Assembly (NCBI GenBank): GCA_025765615.1 | Contig: JAIVFJ010000029.1 | Coordinates: 62,001 to 126,000, forward strand | Direction: 5' to 3' | DNA: 64,000 nucleotides | Source: Zopfochytrium polystomum | Lineage: Eukaryota > Chytridiomycota > Chytridiomycetes > Chytridiales > Chytridiaceae | Program-made: the position numbers and the translations under genes | Shown here: one piece after another, positions 34,767 through 44,778 of the stretch | Position numbering within the stretch: position 1 is the first letter of the stretch | Layout: the number at the start of each line of letters is the position of its first letter | The notes under the pieces: model-generated | Told to the model about the DNA's origin: nothing | What the model saw: only the letters and a program-made list of their open reading frames with translations | Databases searched by the model: none

Positions 34767-35777
34767 CTAAGTGAGGGAAAGTCCACCAGAGAGGCCATTG
34801 GATGATTTTGCCTTGTGCAAGTTAGTGGTTTCGACAATCTTCACCACGACAACCGGCGCAAATAGGCTTGCTGTCATCAACGCCATCTTCACGTTGTCGA
34901 TCAAATGTTGGAACCCGTTGTTCCCCGTGGGTAGGGCACCAAGAAGGTTGGCAGGATCGGACGCATTCGCAAGCTTGTAAGCTTCGATGGCGGCGATAAA
35001 GATGAATTTGAGGCAGTCTGATCCGAGGACCACTTTGAAGAAGGGCGTCTTTTGCGAGCTGTGATCTCTATGTGTCTGCAGGATGGCAAGCAGAGCAACA
35101 AACGTGCCGAAGAGAATGACAACACCGATGGCAATGTCTGCCGCGTAGATTGTCGATCGCAAGTACCACGCCTGAGGTGGAGCCGAGGTATAGCCACCGC
35201 TTGCCGTATGCTTCGCGTATGACATGAAGTAGGCGGTCACGACGAAGGCGATAACGATGTAGAATAAAAGAAGGAACTTCAGCAGCAGCCCAAACACGAG
35301 CGACGCGATCCTGTTCGTGTTTGCAAACAGCAGCGCCAGGCGACGTTCGTACAGAAAGTAGAGCAGCGCCATCGAAAAGTACAGCACAAAATTGACGCAG
35401 AAATATCGGAAACGCGGCTCCAGCCAGAACGTGACCGCGTAGGTAAGAGCAACGGCAGACTTGAACTCGTTGCACGCGCTCGCACAAAACGCCACGATGA
35501 CAAAACCGAGATCGCCGCCGCTGAAATTCGAGCGAGTTCTGCCGGAAGATCGCGCCGTGGCGATGACGGAAGCCGCGAGCTTCCACGACATAAAGAGAAA
35601 GAGGAGGGAGGCGATCGCAAAAGCGCTGGACATAAGGCCCACATCGATTGGAGCTGCACCTGCCACATATCCTGCTGGTGGTTGCGACGGTGAAGGGACT
35701 TGCGTGCTGCTGGTCGTTTGGGTTGGAGACGAGCCAGTAGCAGAGATCGATCCAGCCGTCACGTTGGCTGCATCCAT
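34767..35777 (-). CDS. seven-helix membrane protein, tandem family member B
   Basis: The ATG at 35777 gives 336 residues, one exon, roughly half identical to member A with the same helix order. The N-terminal 35 residues are Ser/Thr/Pro-rich with potential glycosylation sites. Helices 1-4 contain LLFLFMSWKL and LLLKFLLLFYIVIAFVVTAYF; the loop before helix 5 has SAPPQAWYL. The most conserved block is SDCLKFIFIAAIEAYKLAN in helix 6, followed by LLGALPTGN. Conservation of that helix-loop in both copies marks it as the functional core. Function unknown. Confidence 0.8.
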   Translation of the reverse strand: MDAANVTAGSISATGSSPTQTTSSTQVPSPSQPPAGYVAGAAPIDVGLMSSAFAIASLLFLFMSWKLAASVIATARSSGRTRSNFSGGDLGFVIVAFCASACNEFKSAVALTYAVTFWLEPRFRYFCVNFVLYFSMALLYFLYERRLALLFANTNRIASLVFGLLLKFLLLFYIVIAFVVTAYFMSYAKHTASGGYTSAPPQAWYLRSTIYAADIAIGVVILFGTFVALLAILQTHRDHSSQKTPFFKVVLGSDCLKFIFIAAIEAYKLANASDPANLLGALPTGNNGFQHLIDNVKMALMTASLFAPVVVVKIVETTNLHKAKSSNGLSGGLSLT

Positions 35778-36035
35778 TTCGAGCGGAAAATTTTAATTTG
35801 CTGGTGGATTCGCGTTTCTATGGCGCTATGACAAAACATAGGTTAATCATTTGAATCGCGGCTTAAATTATAGTAGTCACAGAGCCAGAAAAGGTGATTG
35901 CTTCAATTAATATTGTCGCAAACGCTTTTAACAAAAGTTGTGATTCTTCATCGCAGTGCGAATGACGAAAGCGGCCAAGTGCCGGGCGAAAATGGGCATT
36001 AACGAAGGAGAGCAACTTTAGCACGCCAATCATTT

Positions 36036-38934
36036 TCAGCGGATCTCCAGTTTTCGGCTGATAGGAACCAGCTTCCCAGAGGCATCTTCCACATACTTCC
36101 TCGCGATGTACTTTTCCATCGCGGGGAGCTGCGAAAAGTAACGTCTTCCGGCCAAATGGCGGCCTCTGATACTCCGCACAAAGTCATCAGTGTAAAGCTC
36201 TTCCGGGTCGACGCCGTGCTCTCCTCCCACACCAGCCTCATGCCGATTAGCTTCAGCCCGCGTAAGCAGGAGGCAATTCCACGGCGTCAGCTCGTACGCA
36301 GCGTCCCACCTCACCAGCACGAGGTCCTCCAAGTTGCGGCCGCCCCCGATGCACGACTGCCGCCCCCAAATGCTTTCGACGAGGTGGCGCATATCCGCCT
36401 CCTGCATCAGGTTCATCGCGTTGTAGTGCGGGTCCTCGGCGACGCCGTCCTCGCCTTCTTTCGCGGCGGCCGCGGCCCGCCGCGCGGCTTCGGCAGCGCG
36501 GACGGAGTGGAGCATCTCGGCGTAGGCGCCGTCGTCTTGGCGTTTTGTCGCGAGGTTCTCGCGGATCGTGCAGCTTTTGCAGCGTCCAAGATGCTTCATT
36601 GTGGTCGAGAGGTAAAAGTCGGTGGAGGGGAGGTACTTCGTGCACCCTCGGCAGTAGTAGACCGCTTGATCTCGTTTCCAGGACTGGCCGGCTTCGGGGA
36701 ACTGTTTTAAAAGAAATTAAAATGCATTCAACATATGTGCAGCATTATGTACCTTTTGATAAAGCGCGGCCTCCGGGTTGAATTCCGGCGTCTCAATGAA
36801 GTGGAGAAAGAGATTGCTGATACGCTTTCGGAGCCCTACACACACATTTATTCCTGTCCAAAATAAACGACGGAGGTGTACCTTCAAGGCTTTTAGGATC
36901 GCGTCCACGACTGACGAGATCGCCCTCCCGATCAATAAGCTCCACAATTTCTCGTGTAAGGTTGCAGTCGAATTCCTGAGGCAGTTCAGATTTCGGAGTA
37001 CCCAGAAACTGTCTCACCTTCACGGTATACTTTACATGCAGTAAAATTTGGAGCCTTTCGTCGACCGACAGTATTGCAACATTGAGCGCATGGAACAAAT
37101 CACGCAACTCTCTTGCTCTAATTGTATTTGGAGTGTCGACGAGAACAACCCCGCCCTTGTACACCGGCCAACGTTTTGGCGAGGCCATCTGCGGTGAATA
37201 GGGCAATATCAGATCCAATGATTTCGAGGCCTTTTCCTTACCTTCTCGAGAAGCTTTACAATTCTCCGTTCACGATTCTCCTCGGAGGCAACGGATCGCA
37301 ATTTGTCAATCTTTTGAATAAGCACAGCCTCTTGGTCCATCAAATCTGCAAGGGCTGCCAGCCTCGCAGGCTCTGAGTAGTTCGCATTGTTGATTTTTTC
37401 CGTTTCTTGCAGCCGCCAATCTTTTTGTAGCGGAAGGTCAATATATCAAACACACAATTTGCCGCTCACTTTCAAGACCGTTGTACAAAATATCGAAGTC
37501 TTTTGTGGACTTTGGGTGAAGGCGGCTCTCAATTTCTTTTTTGCGCTTCTTTTCGGCGAGGCGCTTTCGCCGCTGTTCTTTCTATAACAAAAGAGATAAG
37601 GCATGTGTGTTTCCCTGCGATCCCTTACTGCTGCCATGGCTTAGATTCGCAAATCCCTCTCGATGCGCAGCTGCTTCGCCAACTGGATTGCCAGACATTT
37701 TCTCACGAAACATTGAATGACGGTCACCTGCCCCCCTGGTGAGCCAAGAAACTATTCGATGGAACCAAACCTCGCTCACCTTTTGGACAATCATTCGGTG
37801 ATGATCTTCCGCTGAAAAATATGGTCTTGGCGTAATGAAGTAGTCGGCTTCGGACGAAATGTGAAGTCCCGGCTTTTCCTGGAAAAGGTTGTTAGAGAGC
37901 AGAGTTTCTTAGAGGACGCACCATTTGAGTCGCTTCGTCGCGTTTCGATTGCGCCAACCGGTTTCGCAGGTATTTCGTTTGAGTATCGCGGTGAAATTTC
38001 GGTGCAGCTTTCTAAAGGAGGAAGTAAGAGAACCTAAACACACGTTGTGCGATCTTACAGCATCTTTGATCTCTTGAGCAGTTGGTGTTTGCGAGAACGC
38101 GTGAAAGTACTCCACTCCGGTTTTCTTGTTTCGAAATCCACCGAGATACCTTTTCCGGTACCACTGGGACAGATCTGTGGCAATCTCATCTGGTCCGAGA
38201 GGTCTAGAAAGCGGCTGTTGCTGGTTGAGCGCTGCCCCTTGGTTTGGAGGTGCGGCTGTAGGACTGGCTCCTTCTGCGTTTTCAAAGGCGGGTCGCGCAA
38301 CAGTCCCTTCAACGACCACTTCCTCACTCTTGGACTCCACTGCCTGAGCCGGTAATGGTGGCAAAAGCTCAAGAGTCTTCCCTGTATCTTCTTCTCGGGG
38401 TTTGCCGTCGCTATGAGCGTGAATCGCATCATTCTGCATGTTATCAACAGCGTCCGTCACCGCGGCAGGAATGCTCTCCAGCTGTGAACCAAGCGTTGCC
38501 GGATTGTCTGTGTGGTCGGCCACGCGATCTGTCGGTTGTTGTGCTTCTGCTTCTAAATCCACCGCGGCGGCCACCGGCCCCTCCGCCACCAGCCCCTCCG
38601 CGATCTGATCTCCGGTAGCGCGAGGTGAGCCTGACTCGTCGGTGGGTTGTCCCGCTTCATCGTTCGTGCTTGCGATCACCTGGCTGAGCTCCTCCAGGTT
38701 GCCCGATGGACTTTGTTCCTGGCTAGCAGGCGGGCCTTCAGACTCAGCTGTTGATCGATCCTGCGATGTCGATCCCCCCGGGTCCTGATCCAGCGGTTGC
38801 TCAACTGACGGAGGAGCTTGATCTTCTGGCTGCTCCTTTAACTGATCGGACCGTGGCTCCTCGTGGTGCACCCCACCATCAACTGGTTCAGTCTCCGTCG
38901 TCGGGCCGACCTCGTCTTCGCGGTTTTCCGACAT
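36036..38934 (-). CDS. IQUB: IQ motif and ubiquitin-like domain protein homologue (IQUB), with in-frame TAA
   Basis: Nine exons (complement): 38059-38934, 37922-38011, 37780-37878, 37629-37727, 37470-37581, 37242-37420, 36882-37188, 36753-36835, 36036-36701. All phases agree; 836 codons. Exon 1 encodes an acidic, disordered region, then WYRKRYLGGFRNKKTGVEY. Exon 4 encodes an IQ motif (VIQCFVRKCLAIQLAKQLR). The C-terminus (CRGCTKYLPSTDFYLS, GRCKSC, LVESIWGRQS, LVRWDAAYELTPWNCLLLT, AGRRYFSQLP) is diagnostic of IQUB, a radial-spoke/axoneme protein. A TAA at 37641-37643 falls in frame inside exon 4 (codon 384). A 42-nt intron may also lie inside 36882-37188. The ubiquitin-like domain of animal IQUB was not recognised. 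Confidence 0.88.
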
Positions 38935-38973
38935 TCGTTGGTCTCTGACAAACTTTACCACTGCCTAACCAGC
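38935..38973. promoter_or_regulatory. 39-bp bidirectional promoter / leader between IQUB and MFI
   Basis: The start codons of two divergent ciliary-type genes are only 39 bp apart. Unless both transcripts start inside each other's coding region, this must hold both leaders and the core promoter. No TATA box. Confidence 0.7.
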
Positions 38974-41673
38974 ATGTCATCTTCACCTCCCCTGGACGGT
39001 GGCGGCGATGGGCCGTCGTCGATCATGAATGTCCTTGCAAAGGCGCGCAACTTGGCGATCATCACTCAGCTATGCGGATTCGACCCTTTTGAGCTGCTCG
39101 AGACGGTCGAGTTTCCGAACGATCGGTTCGAGCGATTGCTTCGAGTGTCCAAAGAAGCACGGATGGTGAGGCGTTTTCAAGCTCGCCTCAACCACAAACA
39201 CCGACCTAACAGCGAGCACAGATGGCGATAAGGCGGCAGACGATCATACTCGATGACGAGTCGATGGAAAACATCCCACTGATTCAGACTGTCTCTCAAT
39301 CGGGCTACATCCCAGCCACTTCGACCGCATACATCCCCGTCTCCCGCCCGTCCTCCGCGCTGTTCCCAAGCAACCGACAGCGCCTCGATCACCCCGCATC
39401 GACCTCAAACGCACCCCACGGCGCAAACCTCGCCGTCCCCGGCGCGCCCTCCGCCGCCGCCGGCCCCGCCCACCAAGGAGCAGCTCCACCAGCAGCAACT
39501 CGACCTCCAAAAAGCGCGCGACGAAGCAGTCCTCCGCGACCAGCTCGCTCGCTCCGCCGCAGCTCTCGTCGTCCAGTGCGCCTACCGCGGCTGGACCACC
39601 CGACGAAAGTACATCGCCGTCCGCCACGCCCGCATGACCGCCTCCGAGGCCGGGCAGACCGTCCGATCTGGCGAGACCGGCCGCGCGTCGTCTGCGGCCC
39701 GCGCGAGGTTGGTCGTCGGCCGCAGACCCGCGCGGGAAGACGGCCGCAGCTGCAGCGGCAGCACCCGAAGGCGCGGCTACGGCTGGGGGCGCCGCGTCCG
39801 CGGTCAGGCTGGCTGCGTCGATGCCGTCGGTGCGCGACCTCTCGCTGCAGGAGCGGATGATCCAAAAGTTCCGGCGGTTCTGCGAGAGGGTACCGTGGGT
39901 GGACGGGCAGGCGCCGACGTTCCCGCACTTTTGCGCGGTCAAGATTCAGTCGATTATGAAGATGTTTATGGTGCGGGTGCCGTATGTGCGCGTCCTGGAG
40001 ATTGTTCGGAAGGAGCAGTTGCGCAAGGAACGTGCCAAGCTGGGCGACTTGACGGAGATGGACGGGATGGAGGGGGAGGTGCTTGAGAATCGACAGCTGT
40101 TGGACGGAACGAGGCTCGCGATGCTGAGACGGGCGCAAAGAGCTGAAATGACCAAGAAGACGCTTGCTACAGCGGCGCTGATGATACAAAAAGCGTGGAG
40201 AAGTTACTATGTAAGTATCTACTGCTGAATTTGGAACACGAGCGGAGTTTACAATTAATTGGAAAAAAATCCCTCCAGTCGGTCAAGATCTTTCGATTCT
40301 ACAGAGATTTGATTCGCTTCAGGGAGCGAGGCGATCCCGGGAAGCTGCTCAAATTTGTCAACCCGAACGAAGCCAAGCTGATAGACTCTGCGTCCGGAAT
40401 TCACGTTCGGTTCCGGCTGGGCGGAGTAATAGCAGCCAACAATTGTCAATCCTTCCGCTAACTCCGCCCATGCAGACAACATTTCCACCGACCATTTACT
40501 ACAAAATCTTTGTCCACCAGAACCTGGTTGACATGAATGCGTTCAGTCCGCGCGACTACACCCAAGAGTCGGCAAAGGCGCCGCTTCCGCGAATCCTGTT
40601 TTCAAAAATTGGTCCGCTGCCACCGAACGGCCCTGAAAACGGTATCGTTGTGCAGTTGCAAAAGCCCCCACTAAACCAGATAATTCATGTTGCAAAAGGC
40701 GGCTGGTACCAGAGGCGCGAAAACAACGGCTGGCGCCCCATCGCAGACCGACCTGCTCGCGATGGCGCATTAATATTCGATGAAGTAACGCACTCAACGA
40801 CAAAGCCGATTCCGTTCCACCACGCCAAGCTTCGACGGCGCGACGAGGTGCAGAAACTCCGAAAGATGCGGCGGCTGGAGTGGCTACGAAAAATGTTAAG
40901 TGGCCTTTTTTTTGACGAAAAACCGGTCGACCAACCAGCCAAACTCGTAACAGCTACGTTCAGGGCAAAGACGCGGCCGAGCGCAACAACGGCCATGCCG
41001 ACTTTCACGGCGGCTCCGAGAAGGATTCCGCAAGTGTTCCCACCAACCCCGCGGCGACCGTAGCTACTCCGCAGCCGAGCGAGCAAAGCAACCAGTACCC
41101 TTCAAAGCGAGATTCCACGGTACCCGCCCACGGCCTGCCGCCAGGAAAGATCGCGGCTTCGGCCGCCGTCGAAGACGAGGAGAACGCGCTGCTGCTGGCT
41201 ATCTCGGAGCTCGAGTCGTCGCTGGACCACGATTTTTTGGTCAAGTGGACGATGGCGCTCGACTTTGACGAGTACGCTGACAATTGGGTCAGCCTTTCCA
41301 CGACCGGGAGATCCAACGGTACATCCTCCGCTCCCCTTCACCACCAATTTTGCGTTGCGTGCTGCTCATGAAACCCCCTCTAACCACCTCTAATGAAACG
41401 GACATCACTAAAGACCCGGAAACGTTCAATATTTTCCTTGACGAGGAGCTCAACCGCGCAAGGGGCTTCCACGAACAAGCCCTTAAAAATGGCGCGGTCC
41501 AACTGCAAGCGGAAGCGCCTGTTGGGGGCGCAAATGCGGCGGCGAACGGCGGGATTGAGTTAAGCGAAAAAGGACTGGAGGTTCCAGCAAAAGCCCAGCG
41601 TCCGTGGTCAGGACGGTCGGCTAGGAGCGTTACGGACCTGTATCTAACGAACCGGCGGGAGGAGGCTTTTTGA
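38974..41673 (+). CDS. MFI: MFI (C11orf65)-like IQ-motif protein
   Basis: Exons 38974-39165, 39222-40210 (internally unresolved), 40279-40425, 40476-40894, 40954-41318, 41414-41673. The conserved core begins MIQKAWRSYY|SVKIFRFYRDL and continues GDPGKLLKFVNPNEAKLID, GIHVRFRLGG, FPPTIYYKIF, NNGWRPIADR, KLRRRDEVQKLRKMRRLEWL and DFDEYADNW, matching vertebrate C11orf65/MFI. Compared with that protein it has a long N-terminal extension with an IQ motif (ALVVQCAYRGWTTRRKY, about 39562). Inside exon 2 the frame must change twice (between about 39290-39460 and 39660-39790), so either introns or sequence errors remain there. Flagellar role inferred from partner IQUB. Confidence 0.85.
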
Positions 41674-41737
41674 GGGGTTCATCGGGGTTTGTCCTTGGAG
41701 GCCCAGCCAAGGATATATTGAACGGGTGCAGTAAATA

Positions 41738-42890
41738 TCACGAATAAACATCAGGGGCCTCGTAATCCTCTGCCTCCGCTCGCACAATGTACTTTCCGGG
41801 TATCATCACCAGTCCGGCGAACCGTCTTTCGTCTGATGATTGATGATGGAGCTGGAAACGAGTGCGGGGTGAGATCAACGAGAACTGAGGGGAACCCAGC
41901 TTTGTTAACCCTCTCTCTTTGCTTTGATCGGCTTGTTTGCCTTCTTGCTCTTCCTCGCCGCTCCCACAGCCCGCACCTCACCCCGCCCATGCTTCGCAAG
42001 CGCCTCCCGCCCCGCACGCATCGCACGGCCCGCCCGCGACGGCGTCGACGCGCCCCGAACCACACCCGCCGCACAGGTAGTCCTCGCCGCGCGGCGGCTC
42101 GCCGCTGGTGGGGTCGGCGTCCGAGCGGGTCCCGCACGCGGTGCAGGTGCAGAAGAAGAGGTAGTGCTCCTCGAGGTACCGGCGGCGGTCGGCGGCGAGG
42201 GAGACGTCGCGGTCGAGGTCGAGGTAGCTGATGGAGAGCGGGGCGCCGGGGGCGATGGGGCGGAGCGCGAAGAGGGTGTAGGTTGGCGCGCGGGCGGTTT
42301 CGGGATCCCGGTTGGAGGTGGTGCTGGCTGGCGGTGACAGGTAGGGGTCGGTCGTCTTCGACGACTTTGCAGTTGGGGTCGCAGGAGTGGTTGACGAGGG
42401 AGAGGAAGAGGTTGAGCCCGGAGGGAAAGGAGTTGAAGTCGAGGACGAAGGTGGCCCAGAGGACGTCGTCGCGGGTCGGAGGCGGGAGGGATGGCGGTGC
42501 CCTGCCAGCGGCGACGGGTGAGGGGTCCGACAACGACAAGGCAGCGGCCAACCGATCGATCGCAGGTTCTGGATCGTTCGCACTCTCCAATTCAAGGACC
42601 CGCGCGATCACGCCGGCGACGTATGTGTCGGTGATCTGGGCCGCCCGGCCCGCTGGTACTTCAGCGGCGACGTTTCTAGGGAAGAGAGTCGTGAGCGACG
42701 ACGTCGGCGGATCCTCTTGTAATCTCCGCAGCGCCTCGCGGTGCTTGACGAGCAGCCGCGGGACCAGCGAGTCGGTGCTGTACGATCCGCGTGGCCATCC
42801 CAGCACGGGGAGGAGAAGCGTGCCCTCGGCGATCGCGACGGATGTGGACGATGTCGCGGGTGGCGGATCGGCGGAGGACGCGACGGCGGA
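41738..42890 (-). CDS. SET-domain protein (SMYD/SET5-like lysine methyltransferase), partial model
   Basis: The reading begins within about 42890 (5' exon not found). It shows AIAEGTLLLPVLGWPRGSYS, an alpha-helical insert, then the SET signature FLSLVNHSCDPNCKVVEDD (about 42395-42340). The frame then changes, and SET resumes as ALRPIAPGAPLSISYLDLDRD (about 42270-42205) with a post-SET Cys cluster (FFCTCTACGTRS, LCGGCGSG, CDACGAGG) to about 41985. The terminal exon, 41738-41851, ends RAEAEDYEAPDVYS. NHSCxPN and the GxxLxISY-type strand are the AdoMet/substrate elements of SET enzymes. The frame change near 42330 is unexplained (short intron or indel). Confidence 0.7.
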
Positions 42891-43178
42891 TCCACCTTCC
42901 GCTTCCTTCCTTGCAGGAGACGCGGCTCACGTTGTCTTCATTCCACCAACACGAAAGAACGCGAAACAAGGCAGCCGTTGCCCCTCAAGATTATTTATTC
43001 ATCGTGATCAAGTCAAGAACACATTGGAAAAGATGAACTGGCCAAACGCGCAGTGAAGTGCAAAACAGATCATTCGGGGTGCAGAGCGCTAAGTACCAGC
43101 CCTGCAGTCCAAAGATTTATTTTGACCTCATAGCGTGCAGGTGGAGGGAGCGGAGAGAGAGAGAGGGAGGGAGGGAGG

Positions 43179-43223
<45 letters not shown>

Positions 43224-43812
43224 AACAGCATGGAAAAGAGGGAAATGTGTCAGACGAGCCATCACACCCTTCCCTACTCCCGTCCCGCAAAAGGGCGGGA
43301 GAGGGGCAGACTTCAACCGAAATCCCCTGATACAAAGACAAGAAGCCCGCGCAAGCGTGGAAATCCGTCAATTACAAAAGGGTAGATCGCACTTCCCGCT
43401 CAGGGTGGAGGCTTCGTCTCATCATCCACATTGATAGGTGTGCCTCGTTTAGGAAACGAAAAGCAGAGACGAACTATAAAGATGATCCTGTGGTGGGTTT
43501 GATGAGGGTGAGTGATTGTTAGACACGAAAATGGTAGTGAGGAGCACGGGGAGGATGGGCTGGAGATGGGAGCGAAGTAGGAAACTGGTGCGGGCGAATT
43601 TACCTTTAGAGTTGGTCGATGGAGTTTATCGATGGGGGAGCTTGGGTATTTATAGGATTTGCCGTCGGAGAATTTTCGCGTCATCTTCCTCCTTCTTTAC
43701 TTTCTCAGCGCTGTGTCTGTCAGTCCCTCGGTTTGGCGTCCCACGTTTTCTTGACATGTTCCAAACTCGTTCGTGAACTGCGGAGACACAAGTTTCAGAG
43801 CAACCAGGCGGC
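42891..43812. other. intergenic with GA microsatellite
   Basis: A (GA)/(GGGA) microsatellite occupies about 43153-43220. Otherwise no gene recognised up to the hAT-derived element. Confidence 0.6.
43153..43220. repeat. GA/GGGA microsatellite
   Basis: GAGAGA runs flank five GGGA units. Confidence 0.95.
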
Positions 43813-43820
43813 CTTTGTTC

Positions 43821-44770
43821 CAGGGTTGTTATTTGGACAGCCAAGGACTGAAATTAAAATTTTTTTATTTTGGTTTGTAATCAACTGTAATTCGTTTATT
43901 TTCCTTCCCCTTCTTCCCGGCTGGCTCCCGTAATCCCCAGACGCTTCCATTGAATAACCCCACAACTCGTAATAACCCAACAACTCGTAGCCATATTTGT
44001 AACAACAAAGACAACCTTTGCAATTACGTCGTCTCGAAGGCGATTGCGGGCATCAGTGTGGATGCGTGACCTCGACTTGGCGCTTGAGAATGAGTCGGTA
44101 TGGAGGCGCATCGTTGCCGTGGAGGACCCAGCGCCCAGGGAGACGCTGGAGGTGCTGAGGAGGCGGTTTGGGGAGGGCGGCAGGCCCGCTTGAGGCCGTG
44201 GTGCTGGACGAGGTGGTGTCGCATCTGGTGTTTAGTCACTGGACGTTGGCAGCGATTCCCCCAACCTCGTGCATGATGGTCGTGAAATGGTCAGGCAAAT
44301 TTGTACTGCTGGAGAGCAGGACGTTGCTGGCATCTCTCCCGATCTGAAAACAATTGTTGTGAGCTGGAGAAAGCCATGAGATGATCACCAGTAGTTGTGA
44401 TCATTGTCAAACTCACCACTGGTGCCGGCGAGAAACTCCTCCACATTCATCACTGTTCAACTGGCTGTTCGTCACTTCTTTTAACTGCAGTCGACCAGTC
44501 GGGACTGGCGTTGCTGTGGGATGGAGGTACGCCGATGACGGCAAGGGCGTGCGACTATCTGAAGACTGAGGCATTGCTGTTGCTGGGGACGTGGATCTCT
44601 GTTTTTTTTTTGCAGTTTGAGCGGTGAGCGATGGTCTTGCACCTTGCGGCGCACACACCTCTTATAATCGGATAGCTGCTTTCCTTTTTGGGTGGGACTG
44701 TCCAAAATGCTGTCCAAAATGACAACGACCTGGCAGACAATTGGACTGTCCATACATTTTCCCAACCCTG
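43821..44770 (-). mobile_element. non-autonomous hAT derivative carrying a foreign insert
   Basis: The left end is CAGGGTTGTTATTTGGACAG. The right end, minus strand, is CAGGGTTGGGAAAATGTATG, then GACAG. Flanking 8-mers CTTTGTTC (43813-43820) and CTTTGTTT (44771-44778) agree at 7 of 8 positions. Both ends match the 4.4-kb element at 17279-21693, including the last transposase residues (RIHTDARNRL, VVFVVTNMA), but the transposase core is deleted. A 139-bp GC-rich block at 44104-44242 has no counterpart in the larger element. Confidence 0.9.
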
Positions 44771-44778
44771 CTTTGTTT

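Noticed and set aside
39222..40189. Long antisense Arg-rich ORFs opposite the MFI gene
   Set aside because: GC-rich coding DNA keeps the opposite strand open; the plus-strand frame has the IQ motif and conserved junctions.
43141..43220. Regularly spaced repeat (possible CRISPR-like array)
   Set aside because: It is a simple GA/GGGA microsatellite without spacers.
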